From: Niallia sp. FSL W8-0635
GTDB lineage: Bacteria; Bacillota; Bacilli; Bacillales; Cytobacillaceae
Assembly: GCF_038007965.1 (NCBI RefSeq)
Contig: NZ_JBBOYD010000001.1
Span: forward strand, 3,264,501-3,328,500
Direction: 5' to 3'
Length of the DNA stretch: 64,000 nt
The position numbers and the translations under genes are program-made. Numbering within the stretch: the stretch's first letter is position 1; each line of letters opens with the position of its first letter. Below the pieces are notes generated by a model. That model searched no databases. It was not told the origin of the DNA and saw only the letters and a list, made by a program, of their open reading frames with translations. Shown here one piece after another: positions 39,833 through 48,797 of this stretch.

Positions 39833-40453
39833 TCATTTAAAGTTATTGTAATAACTATACACACTCCATAATTTCAGTTGATCCTTATGATTTAACGCAT
39901 CTAAAAGAAGGAGGTAATCCTCCCTCTTCCAATCTTTTGAAGGAATTGTTAATGAGTGATAATAGTCATTCAAAATTGTCCACAAACGATGGACCAAAAA
40001 ATTATCAGCTATTTTAATAATTTTAAAAAAAAATTCACTTTCAGGTATTTCTTGATCCTTTACCCAATGTTTTAAATATTCGATTTCATCTTCTGTTATC
40101 TTTTCCATTGCAATATATAGAGCATTTAATTGAATATAATTTTTCGTCTCCAAAACGTCTTGCTTTGCCTTATCATTCTGCAATATGAATGTGCTGATCA
40201 ATTCAACTAATTTATGACCTTGAAAATCACGAAGAAAGGTCCCTTCCCCTTTTCTTGTTTCAATAAGCCCAAGTAGTTCCAATGCCCTTAAAGCTTCCCT
40301 AATGGACGACCTTCCTGCTCCAAGGGTTTCACTTAATACCCTTTCAGATGGAAGCTTGTCCCCAGGCTTTAGACCATTCTGATCAATCATTTCACGTAAA
40401 TCATTGACGATATCCACATATAATTTGGATGCCTTTGAAGATGATTCATTCAC
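39833..40453 (-). CDS. GntR (FadR subfamily) regulator upstream of accDA
   Basis: 206-residue regulator with an N-terminal winged helix (about 10-75; LKPGDKLPSERVLSETLGAGRSSIREALRALELLGLI) and an alpha-helical FCD-like effector domain that is shorter than in classic FadR and lacks clear metal histidine motifs. Its upstream region holds TGGTCTGACCA, a standard FadR-type operator, so autoregulation and control of accDA are likely. In other Bacillus a similar gene sits in the same place, I recall next to a malic enzyme gene that is absent here. Effector unknown. The ribosome site before the ATG is close (AAGGTG, 1 bp), so the exact start is uncertain. Confidence 0.85.
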   Translation of the reverse strand: MNESSSKASKLYVDIVNDLREMIDQNGLKPGDKLPSERVLSETLGAGRSSIREALRALELLGLIETRKGEGTFLRDFQGHKLVELISTFILQNDKAKQDVLETKNYIQLNALYIAMEKITEDEIEYLKHWVKDQEIPESEFFFKIIKIADNFLVHRLWTILNDYYHSLTIPSKDWKREDYLLLLDALNHKDQLKLWSVYSYYNNFK

Positions 40454-40557
40454 CTTATATCATCACTCACTTCTTTCTTGCCATACTAAGACAAATAGTA
40501 ATTAGAAAATAAATAAAATATTAGTACAAAATAATTTTTTCTCAAAAATCCGTCAAG

Positions 40558-40568
40558 TGGTCTGACCA
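40558..40568. promoter_or_regulatory. FadR-type GntR operator
   Basis: TGGTCTGACCA matches the TGGTNNNACCA pattern of FadR-subfamily GntR regulators; the palindrome extends partly to AAGTGGTCTGACCAGTTA. It lies about 105 bp upstream of the GntR-type gene start, between it and the dnaE stop. Confidence 0.75.
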
Positions 40569-40613
40569 GTTAACTTATTAAACAATATACCATCTTTTAA
40601 AAGTTGTAAAGTT

Positions 40614-43600
40614 TTATTCTGCTAATATAACTTGATCTGCACCTAGTAGATCTGCTAATTCAGCAATGCATTCCTTACTTGGAGATACCTTATATTCTTC
40701 ATTTAAAACAATGTTCTTTCCTGTTTCTTCATAATGAATAATAACTGGAGTGGTTCCTGTAAAATTTCTTATAATCGAGAGAAGCTCTGCCTTTTTGTTA
40801 TTCAATTTTTTCTCATTCATAACTTTAATAAATACTTTATGCTCCTTTTTAGGAAGTGTTTGGACTATTGTGCTCATCGATTCAACTATTTGAATAACCA
40901 ATTGTTTTGTCCCATTTCTCTCTTCACATTTTCCTTCCACATAGACCATTGCACCTATTTTTAGCAAATCTTGATATTTCTTATAGACTATTGGAAAAAT
41001 AACGCCTTGAATATCACCACTTTGATCGCTTAACTGTATAAATGCCATGGGGTCCCCTTTCTTTGTACGAATGGCATTTAATTCCGTTATATAGACAATA
41101 CTACGTTGTTTCTTGCCTAATTCCATTTCAATGATAGGAGTTGTTTGGAGAGATGCCTGATACTGCTTATAAATAGATACTGGGTGGTCTGACAAGTAAA
41201 AGCCCAATGCATCTTTTTCTAAAGCTAATTTATCCTCTACTTTGATTGGTTCTACATCTACATATTTCGGCTTGAAAAAGAAATCGTCCTCACTAAATAA
41301 ATCATTCTGTTCTGTATCCTCTGGATGAACTAACTGTGCATGCTGAATGGCAACATCAATTGTTGCCAGCAAAGTAGCCCGGTCTTCTCCAAATTCATCA
41401 AAGCTTCCTGAATAGATAAGCATTTCCATCACTTTTCTATTAATCGTCTTTGGAGAAACCCGAATACAAAAATCAAATAAATCCTCAAATTTCTTCTTAC
41501 TTCTTGCCTTTAGAATTTCTCTCATTACATTTCCGCCTACGCCTTTTATCGCAGCTAAACTATAGCGTATTTTATTTTTTTCGACTCGGAAATAGTAATT
41601 GCTTTGATTGATGGATGGAGGGGACAATTCGATATCCATCTGTTTTAATTCTTGAATATATTGAAGTATTTTCCCTGAATTTCCGATGGACGATGTCAAT
41701 AATGCAGCCATAAAATAGAGTGGATAATTGGCTTTTAAATAAGCAAGCTGATAAGCAATCATACTATATGCTACTGCATGGCTTCTATTAAACCCATAAT
41801 TAGCAAAACGTACAATTAACTCATATATTTCATTCGCTGTTTTCTCGTGATATCCTTTTCTTTCGGCACCTTTTACAAAATGGACTTTCTCTTTCTCCAG
41901 TACATCCTTTTGTTTTTTACTAACAGCTCTTCTTAATAAATCTGCTTCTCCTAATGTAAACCCAGCCATTTTGGAAGCAATTTGCATGATTTGTTCTTGA
42001 TAGACAATAACTCCATAGGTGCTACTTAATATTTCCTCTAAATCTGTATGGTAATAGTTAATGGACTCTTTTCCATGTTTTCTATTGATGTAATGTGGAA
42101 TATTCTCCATTGGACCTGGACGATACAGAGCATTAACAGCTACAATATCTTCAAAATCTGTTGGCTGTAACCTTTTTAAAACGCTGCGCATTCCTTCTGA
42201 TTCCAACTGAAAAATTCCAGTCGTCTCTCCTTTACTTAGAAGCTTGAACACAGCAGGATCATCAATCGGTAATTCTCTTATATTTATTTTTTTCTTCGTT
42301 GCTTTGAATATCATATCAAGAATCGATTCTATGAAAGAAAGATTTCTTAAACCAAGAAAATCCATTTTTAATAAACCAAGTTCTTCTAAGTATTCCATGC
42401 TATACTGCGTTAAATAAATATCATCATGTCCACTTTGAATGGGAATAATTTCAACAAGCGGCTGTTGACTAAACACTACCCCAGCGGCATGTGTAGATGT
42501 ATGCCTTGGAAGCCCTTCGATCTTACAAGCCGTATCAAATAGTTTTTTATTCCGAGGAGATGCTGCAACAAATTGTTGTAGGCGAATGGATTCCTGATAG
42601 CTTTGTGTAAGGTTGATTCCTAGTTTAGATGGAATCATCCTTGAAAGCTCATCTAATTCTTTCATAGATAAACCAAATACTCGACCTACATCACGCAAGG
42701 CAGCTTTAGCAGCAAGTGTACCAAATGTAATAATCTGTGCAACATGAAGTTCTCCATATTTGTTTTTCACGTAAGAAATAACTTTCTCTCGTTTATTATC
42801 TGGAAAATCAATATCGATATCCGGCATCGATATTCTCTCTGGATTTAAAAATCTTTCAAACAACAATTGATATTTAATAGGATCCACATCTGTAATATGT
42901 AAAACATAAGCAACGATTGATCCTGCAGCCGATCCTCTTCCTGGACCAGTTAGGATACTGTTCTCTCGTGCAAATTTCATAAAATCCCAAACAATTAAGA
43001 AATAGTCGCTATATTTCATTTTACTAATAATTTCAAGTTCGTATTCCAACCTATCTTTATGTTCTGTAGAAGGATCTGGATACCTTTCATATAAACCAGC
43101 TATACACAATTCTTTCAAATAGCTTTCGGGAGTTTTGCCTGCAGGAACAGTATATTTAGGCAATGTAGCGAGTATACCTTCCATTTCGATATGACAAGCT
43201 TCTCCTACATTCCACGTATTCTCGAGAATATCTGGGGCATCATCAAATAGCGTTAACATTTCTTCTTTATTTTTTAAATAATGCTGATTAGAATGCCATT
43301 CATCTTGCTCTAAATCGGAAAGCTTCTCTCCATTTTTGATTGCCTTTAAGCATTCAAATGCAAAATGATCCTCTTGCTCAAGGTAAAAGACATTATTCGT
43401 CGCAACCATCTTTACCTCTTCTTCAATAGCCAATTGTTTTAACTGTTCATTTAAAACATCCTCCAAGGAAATACCGTGTCTTTGAATAGATAAGAAGAAT
43501 TGCCCTTGTTCAAATATGGACTTCCATAACAATAACGTATTTCGTGCTGACTCATTATTACCATTAATGATATTTTGCTCAATTTCACCATCCCTTCCAG

Positions 43601-43976
43601 GCGAAATTGCAATCAAGCCATTCGCGTAATGCTTTAGCCATTTCACTGGGATTCCCAGTTGATTTTTTGTTTGAATCGCGCTAGTAATTTTCAATAAATT
43701 TTTAAATCCCAGGCTATTTCTTGCTAGTAACACTAATGGATATGCACTTTCCTTGTCCGATTCACTTATTACATCTACTGTCAGTCCGATAATCGGTTTT
43801 ATCCCTTGTCGCAACGATTCTTTATAAAAAGAAGCTGCACCATACATAACGTTACGATCAGTTAAAGCAATGGAACGATACCCCTGCCTTTTTGCATTGC
43901 TTACTAACTCTTTAATCGAAAGAGTACTAGATAAAAGACTATATGCACTAGAAACCTGAAGATGTACAAAAGACAT
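40614..43976 (-). CDS. dnaE: DNA polymerase III subunit alpha, DnaE type
   Basis: Second replicative polymerase of Firmicutes, which extends primers on the lagging strand before PolC takes over. 1120 aa (B. subtilis about 1115). N-terminal PHP domain (about 1-200) starts VHLQVSSAYSLLSS, with the metal histidines replaced as in other DnaE of this group, so nuclease activity is not expected. The polymerase core has GPGRGSAAGSIVAYVLH and the catalytic MPDIDIDFPD. Finger domain, helix-hairpin-helix (about 800-860) and a C-terminal OB fold (about 960-1040) follow. No terminator was recognised before the GntR gene. Confidence 0.96.
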   Translation of the reverse strand: MSFVHLQVSSAYSLLSSTLSIKELVSNAKRQGYRSIALTDRNVMYGAASFYKESLRQGIKPIIGLTVDVISESDKESAYPLVLLARNSLGFKNLLKITSAIQTKNQLGIPVKWLKHYANGLIAISPGRDGEIEQNIINGNNESARNTLLLWKSIFEQGQFFLSIQRHGISLEDVLNEQLKQLAIEEEVKMVATNNVFYLEQEDHFAFECLKAIKNGEKLSDLEQDEWHSNQHYLKNKEEMLTLFDDAPDILENTWNVGEACHIEMEGILATLPKYTVPAGKTPESYLKELCIAGLYERYPDPSTEHKDRLEYELEIISKMKYSDYFLIVWDFMKFARENSILTGPGRGSAAGSIVAYVLHITDVDPIKYQLLFERFLNPERISMPDIDIDFPDNKREKVISYVKNKYGELHVAQIITFGTLAAKAALRDVGRVFGLSMKELDELSRMIPSKLGINLTQSYQESIRLQQFVAASPRNKKLFDTACKIEGLPRHTSTHAAGVVFSQQPLVEIIPIQSGHDDIYLTQYSMEYLEELGLLKMDFLGLRNLSFIESILDMIFKATKKKINIRELPIDDPAVFKLLSKGETTGIFQLESEGMRSVLKRLQPTDFEDIVAVNALYRPGPMENIPHYINRKHGKESINYYHTDLEEILSSTYGVIVYQEQIMQIASKMAGFTLGEADLLRRAVSKKQKDVLEKEKVHFVKGAERKGYHEKTANEIYELIVRFANYGFNRSHAVAYSMIAYQLAYLKANYPLYFMAALLTSSIGNSGKILQYIQELKQMDIELSPPSINQSNYYFRVEKNKIRYSLAAIKGVGGNVMREILKARSKKKFEDLFDFCIRVSPKTINRKVMEMLIYSGSFDEFGEDRATLLATIDVAIQHAQLVHPEDTEQNDLFSEDDFFFKPKYVDVEPIKVEDKLALEKDALGFYLSDHPVSIYKQYQASLQTTPIIEMELGKKQRSIVYITELNAIRTKKGDPMAFIQLSDQSGDIQGVIFPIVYKKYQDLLKIGAMVYVEGKCEERNGTKQLVIQIVESMSTIVQTLPKKEHKVFIKVMNEKKLNNKKAELLSIIRNFTGTTPVIIHYEETGKNIVLNEEYKVSPSKECIAELADLLGADQVILAE

Positions 43977-44609
43977 AAATTCACCACTTTTCTTGTAAAA
44001 AATTTTTTAAGTTGAGTAATTTTAACTATATGAAATAGAAAGCAATTTTCTTAAGATTATTGATTTTTTTAATGAAAACTCTGTCCAAAAGGGTAACCTA
44101 CTTTTCAATAGCAACAATTCTTTCGTTCTATTTAATTTGACTTCCATTCTCTATCGAAAAAACCTTTTCCTTTCATTATAGATGTTCCCAGCAAAAAAAG
44201 AAAATATGTTCTCTTTATCAATGGCTATAATTTATCTCCACCTAAATTGCTGGGTTTATGCCTGTAACAAAAATCAGAAAGAGTCTTCATGCTGAAAAGG
44301 ATAAAGTGAAACTTCCATTTTGATGGGTAGTAAGAACCTTCCTCAAAAATAATAAGAACAAATGGTTTCAAAACTGATTTTAATAGGAAGTTATTTAAAA
44401 TCATTCATAAAAACAATAGATTGTCCATAGTAATAAGAATAGGAGTTTACTAGATAGCTACTTAAAAACACTCAAACATGTACCGTTAAAAATACAACAA
44501 GTAAAGATAAAACCTTAGAACAAAATTCTCTTAAAATGTCTCCAATCCTTACTTTTTAAATCATCGTAATTTACTAACAAAAACTAAAGAAAGATAGAGA
44601 GGTAAATGT
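43977..44609. other. Divergent intergenic region between dnaE and ytrH
   Basis: 633 bp with no gene. CCCAGCAA (44187-44194) and TTGCTGGG (44247-44254) are perfect inverted arms 52 nt apart. The rest is AT-rich with short stop-rich frames. A SigE promoter would be expected before ytrH, but I could not place one with confidence. Confidence 0.45.
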
Positions 44610-44942
44610 ATGAATCAACAACCATTCTTCCCAACTTTCATCGAAAGCTACTTTATTGCACTTGGTGTTATATTAGGAGGGGCACTTTTAGGAGGTCTCG
44701 CTGCGTTTCTAACAGGAAAACCACTTATTACGGAAATCATTCGCATATCCGGAATAATAAAAATTTGGGCGATTGTCACTGCTATTGGTGGTACATTTGA
44801 TGCAATTGATACGATTGAAAAAGGAATCTATGATGCAGGAACAAAAGACTTATTTAAACAGATTTTATTAATTGTATCTGCTTTCGGTGGAGCGCATACT
44901 GGAATAACGATTATTAAATGGATAACACAGGAGTATATTTAA
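44610..44942 (+). CDS. ytrH: Sporulation membrane protein YtrH
   Basis: 110-residue membrane protein needed for efficient sporulation in B. subtilis, where it is made in the mother cell under SigE. Three or four hydrophobic segments: about 10-30, 45-60 and 82-100, with the conserved GGALLGGLAAFLTGKPL and KIWAIVTAIGGTFDAID. Start ATG at 44610 with GAGAGG 7 bases upstream. One base separates its stop from the ytrI start, so they are an operon. Confidence 0.92.
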   Translation: MNQQPFFPTFIESYFIALGVILGGALLGGLAAFLTGKPLITEIIRISGIIKIWAIVTAIGGTFDAIDTIEKGIYDAGTKDLFKQILLIVSAFGGAHTGITIIKWITQEYI

Positions 44943-44943
44943 A

Positions 44944-45453
44944 ATGAGAATACCACCCTATTATAAAAATCAAGCCGTGCAGCGTTTGTTTGCTGGAATG
45001 GTGATCGGTGGGGTAATCAGCTGGTGTATTTTTGTCTTTATTTTTGGCGTATGGCAGGAAAGGTATAGTTCAGAAATTAAAACTCAGAAGGCTACCATTG
45101 AAGATTTAGAAAGAGAGAAAAAAATATGGCAGGAGGAGTTTGCTGCCCAGAACAAAACAACAGAAGAAAAGCTAACCGTTGAAGGCATCGTTGTAAAGAT
45201 AAATAATTCAGATAAAGAAAAATACGATATCAAACCTTTTAACGCTCTTGAGATGGAAGATGCAATGAAAGAAGATTTATCTACCATCATTGCAAAAGAC
45301 CTCGACATGGTTTATAAAAGTCGCGCATTACTGAAAAAATCAATCGAAAATAAAGTGGTAGAATCAGATAAAAAGCGCTACAAATTTAAAGTAACAGAGT
45401 TGATTATCTATACGACCGTTCATGTTGAATTAAGTGTAACTTTTGCAGATTAA
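44944..45453 (+). CDS. ytrI: Sporulation membrane protein YtrI
   Basis: 169-residue membrane-anchored protein, partner of YtrH. One transmembrane helix near 15-38 (LFAGMVIGGVISWCIFVFIFGVW), then a charged coiled-coil (about 45-75) and a small C-terminal domain. Required for normal sporulation in B. subtilis; molecular role unknown. It lies at the end of ytrHI, about 90 bp before a bidirectional terminator. Confidence 0.9.
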   Translation: MRIPPYYKNQAVQRLFAGMVIGGVISWCIFVFIFGVWQERYSSEIKTQKATIEDLEREKKIWQEEFAAQNKTTEEKLTVEGIVVKINNSDKEKYDIKPFNALEMEDAMKEDLSTIIAKDLDMVYKSRALLKKSIENKVVESDKKRYKFKVTELIIYTTVHVELSVTFAD

Positions 45454-45539
45454 TAAGAAAAACACTAGCCTTGCCAATTGGCCCCGTAGCTAAACAGAAA
45501 ATGACTTTAGAAACCTCATACTTTCGCAACTGGTGAAAT

Positions 45540-45567
45540 AAGGTGCTGTCCATAGACAGCACCTTTT
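45540..45567. terminator. Bidirectional terminator, ytrHI / nrnA
   Basis: AAGGTGCTGTC and GACAGCACCTT form an 11-bp perfect stem with a CATA loop, T-run on the right. It serves the convergent ytrHI and nrnA transcripts. Confidence 0.92.
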
Positions 45568-45573
45568 CACTAG

Positions 45574-46506
45574 TTATTTACAAACTTCTTCTAAATCTTT
45601 CACTACCGCACTCGCTTCATCCCAATGATATATTGTTGCCCCAGATGCTAAAGGATGCCCTCCACCGTTATAATTCTTTGCAATTCCATTAATAACTGGT
45701 CCTTTGGAACGTAGCCTTACTCGGATTTGATCTAGTTCTTCGATAAAAAATACCCATGCTTTTAAACCTTTCACGGTTCCAAGACTGCTAACAAGTAAAG
45801 ATGCTTGTGCAGGCGTTGCCTGAAATTGATTTAATATTTCCTTTGTAAGTTTCATGCTTGCAACACCATTTGGATGAACTTCAAAATTCTGGAGAACAAA
45901 TCCACTTAACTTCACTATATGCGGATCTAGCTCATACATTTGGTCGTACATTTCTGTGCGCGAGAAAGAATACTTAATTAATTCTCCAGCATAATGAAAT
46001 GTTTTTTCTGATGTACTAGGATATAAAAATCTCCCTGTATCTCCAACAATTCCAGCATATAATAGCCTTGCTGCTTCATCACTCATCTTTAACCCTTGGT
46101 CTTTTCCAAACAAATAAAACTCATAAATCAATTCACTAGTAGAACTAGCAGTAGTCTCCACCCAGACGATATCCCCATAGGCGTCATCATTTGGATGATG
46201 ATCAATCTTAACAAGCATTTTACCTGTTACATAACGCTGATCACAAACTCTTTCCTGATTGGCTGTATCGCATACAATAACCAAAGCATCTTTATATGTA
46301 CTATCATCAATCTCATCTAGTCTCCGCAAAAAGTTTAAGGAGATTTCTTCTTTCCCTACAGTGTACACCCTTTTTTCAGGGAATGAAGCTTTAATAATTT
46401 CAGCTAATCCCCCTTGTGAACCATATGCATCTGGATCAGGACGTACATGTCTATGAATAATAATGGTATCAAAAGCCTTAATGGCATCAATTATTTGCTG
46501 TTTCAT
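45574..46506 (-). CDS. nrnA: Oligoribonuclease NrnA / pAp phosphatase
   Basis: DHH/DHHA1-family phosphoesterase that degrades nanoRNAs and 3'-phosphoadenosine 5'-phosphate. 310 aa (B. subtilis 313). Metal motifs: HRHVRPDPDAYGSQGGL, VIVCDTAN, the DHH signature in VKIDHHPNDDAYGD, and GDTGRF. The DHHA1 domain ends with GGGHPLASGATI, the substrate glycine loop. It begins 16 bp after the ytoI stop, so ytoI-nrnA is an operon. Confidence 0.95.
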   Translation of the reverse strand: MKQQIIDAIKAFDTIIIHRHVRPDPDAYGSQGGLAEIIKASFPEKRVYTVGKEEISLNFLRRLDEIDDSTYKDALVIVCDTANQERVCDQRYVTGKMLVKIDHHPNDDAYGDIVWVETTASSTSELIYEFYLFGKDQGLKMSDEAARLLYAGIVGDTGRFLYPSTSEKTFHYAGELIKYSFSRTEMYDQMYELDPHIVKLSGFVLQNFEVHPNGVASMKLTKEILNQFQATPAQASLLVSSLGTVKGLKAWVFFIEELDQIRVRLRSKGPVINGIAKNYNGGGHPLASGATIYHWDEASAVVKDLEEVCK

Positions 46507-46522
46507 CTATTTCTCCCTTCCT

Positions 46523-47842
46523 TTAATGACGGTCAATTAATTGACACATCATCATCGCTTTACCTACAAGCACACCTTGGTTATATACTTCGACGTCTAC
46601 CTTCCCAAATTTTCTTCCTACTTCCAAAATTTTAGGAGCAATTTCAATGACACTATCCATTTGTACTGGCTTTATAAAATAGATGGTCATGTTTTCTACA
46701 ACTAAATCACCTTTTTTAAAGCCTCTTAATATTCTGTTAGCAGCTTCTGAGACAATTGTTGTAAAAACTCCGTACGATATAGTTCCTAAATGATTGGTCA
46801 TTTGAGGCGTTACTTCACATGAAAAGGTTGTTTCTCCTTTGTTTTTCCCCTTGGTTAATAACACATGCTTTGTTACGATATCATCAATTGTTTCCCCAAT
46901 TTGAGGCTGTCTTTGGTTCATTTGTAGCGCTTTTAATACATCTTGTCTACTGATGATTCCTTCTAGCTTATTTGCTTCATCTACAACAGGCAAGACTTCA
47001 ATCCCTTCCCATACCATCATATGAGAACAAGAGGCCACACTCGTCTTCCCACTGACAGTCATCGGATGCTTCGTCATCACTTTTTCAATGGTCATATCCA
47101 TCGGTTTTCCAATAATATCTTTAGATGTAATCATTCCTTGCACCTTTAAGCTTTGATCCACTACAGGAAAACGACCATGTAAGGTGTCTTTGTTATATTG
47201 ATGCCACAAAGCGACATTATCCGTTGTCTTCAAATAGATTGTATCAATAAGTGGGGTTAAAATATCTTCCACTAAAACAATTTCTTTTTTTATAAGTTGA
47301 TCATAGATTGCCCGATTTATCATTGTTGCAACGGTAAATGTATCATAGCTTGTTGAAATAATAGGAAGCTGTAATTCATCTGCTAACCGTTTCACATGAT
47401 CCTCTGTATCAAATCCACCAGTTATCAATACAGCCGCACCTGCTTTTAAAACATGTTCATGTGCCCGTACTCGATTCCCAATAATTAAAAGATTTCCAGC
47501 ACCCGTATAACGCATCATCGCATCTAATTTCATCGCACCAATAACAAAGCGATTCAATGTTTTATGTAAACCAGCTCTTCCGCCCAGAACTTGTCCATCC
47601 ACAATATTCACTACTTCAGCATATGTTAATTTTTCAATATTCTCTTTCTTTTTCCGTTCAATCCTAATCGTTCCGACTCTTTCAATGGTACTTACATACC
47701 CTTTGTTCTCTGCTTCTTTAATTGCTCTGTATGCTGTTCCTTCACTTACATTTAATGCTTTTGCGATTTGTCGTACAGAAATTTTCTCTCCTACTTGTAA
47801 CTCATCAATATAATTGAGTATTTGCTCATGTTTTGTAGCCAA
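46523..47842 (-). CDS. ytoI: YtoI: HTH, DRTGG, CBS and hotdog domain protein
   Basis: Multi-domain putative regulator, 439 aa from the TTG at 47842 (ATKHEQILNYIDELQ), the same length as B. subtilis YtoI. AGGGTGG lies just upstream, while the in-frame ATG 21 codons earlier lacks a ribosome site. Order: winged helix (about 1-60; VRQIAKALNVSEGTAYRAIKEA), DRTGG domain (about 85-190), two CBS motifs (about 195-310) and a thioesterase-like hotdog (about 325-435). CBS domains suggest a nucleotide ligand, but none is known. Operon with nrnA. Confidence 0.9.
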   Translation of the reverse strand: MATKHEQILNYIDELQVGEKISVRQIAKALNVSEGTAYRAIKEAENKGYVSTIERVGTIRIERKKKENIEKLTYAEVVNIVDGQVLGGRAGLHKTLNRFVIGAMKLDAMMRYTGAGNLLIIGNRVRAHEHVLKAGAAVLITGGFDTEDHVKRLADELQLPIISTSYDTFTVATMINRAIYDQLIKKEIVLVEDILTPLIDTIYLKTTDNVALWHQYNKDTLHGRFPVVDQSLKVQGMITSKDIIGKPMDMTIEKVMTKHPMTVSGKTSVASCSHMMVWEGIEVLPVVDEANKLEGIISRQDVLKALQMNQRQPQIGETIDDIVTKHVLLTKGKNKGETTFSCEVTPQMTNHLGTISYGVFTTIVSEAANRILRGFKKGDLVVENMTIYFIKPVQMDSVIEIAPKILEVGRKFGKVDVEVYNQGVLVGKAMMMCQLIDRH

Positions 47843-48306
47843 ATTACCACCCTCTTTTAAGAAAAGCACATTGCTCATCGCACGCAGACAAACATAGCCT
47901 GCCAAGTTGTTTTTAGCGTACTAAAGTTTGTTTTAAGCGAAAAGTGCTTGCACTAGACATTATAATCCCTATTTCTTTCTATTTATCTACATTTCATACA
48001 TTTATCTATTCAATAGCTACTAAGAACTATTTTTCTTATATCAAAGGCTGTTTTCATAATTCAATAAGCAGCCTATCGAAAAAAGCTTGCACATCTTTAT
48101 TATAGAGTGAACTACTGGGGTATTCAATGACTTCTATGTTAATCATCATAAAACATTCGTCTATTTTCATTTAGATTGTGAATGTTTCTCTTAAGAACAA
48201 AACTTTTCATTTTGCCTATAAGATTTTTTTCCCTAAACATAAACCTTCAAATCCTTCTATACAAACAAAAGCTAATATGAACATATCCATACTAGCTTTT
48301 GTTATC
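47843..48306. other. Intergenic region between ytoI and ytpI
   Basis: 464 bp with no clear gene. AGGCTG (48055-48060) and CAGCCT (48069-48074) make a small hairpin. A TATAAT occurs at about 47962. The ytpI terminator lies at the right end. Confidence 0.4.
48266..48303 (-). terminator. ytpI terminator
   Basis: ACAAAAGCTA and TAGCTTTTGT arms with an inner TATG/CATA pair; T-run TTTTGT on the minus strand. It begins a few bases after the ytpI stop. Confidence 0.75.
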
Positions 48307-48552
48307 TTATTGATAATTATATAGTTTCTTCTTTTTCTGTACTTTACTAAATGATTTTTTCGTTGCTCTTGGTTTCTTAGGAGTATACAGTAATGCAGTT
48401 AAATTACCTGCTACCACCATTAACGCAAAAGCTACCCAAGCAATCGAAAAGATCCCTTCAGCTCCATCACTAAATGGAGATAGTCTTGGCACTCCATAGT
48501 ATAAAAGCACTCCACATAATAAGATACATAATAAATATCTATTCTTATTCAT
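48307..48552 (-). CDS. ytpI: YtpI family membrane protein
   Basis: 81-residue membrane protein similar to B. subtilis YtpI. Two hydrophobic segments (about 5-22 and 34-56) separated by VPRLSPFSDGAEG, then a strongly basic tail (KKPRATKKSFSKVQKKKK) that should be cytoplasmic. Function unknown. The ATG has AAGGAGG about 10 bases upstream. It is transcribed alone, divergent from the M24 peptidase. Confidence 0.8.
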   Translation of the reverse strand: MNKNRYLLCILLCGVLLYYGVPRLSPFSDGAEGIFSIAWVAFALMVVAGNLTALLYTPKKPRATKKSFSKVQKKKKLYNYQ

Positions 48553-48797
48553 AGTCGTTAAAACCTCCTTGATTCCATACTATGCGGACAAGTGTAAAAA
48601 AAGTATTCAAAAATCGGCTAATTATTGTACTAGCTATCATTAGGCAAATAGATGATAAAAATTTAGGAAAGCTAATTATTTACATGCATGATTTATGTTG
48701 TTAATCTTATAGGATAAGAAATAAATTCAATTGGTTCTAAGACAAAATGGAACAAAAAAAGAATCATATACTTATAACAAAGCGGAGGTTAGTCAAA

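Noticed and set aside
44285..44320. GAAAAGGATAAAGTGAAAC, resembling the repeat core
   Set aside because: The second core block and paired arms are missing.
48781..48797. AGCGGAGG as a fragment of the structured repeat
   Set aside because: It is explained as the ribosome site of the M24 peptidase TTG start.
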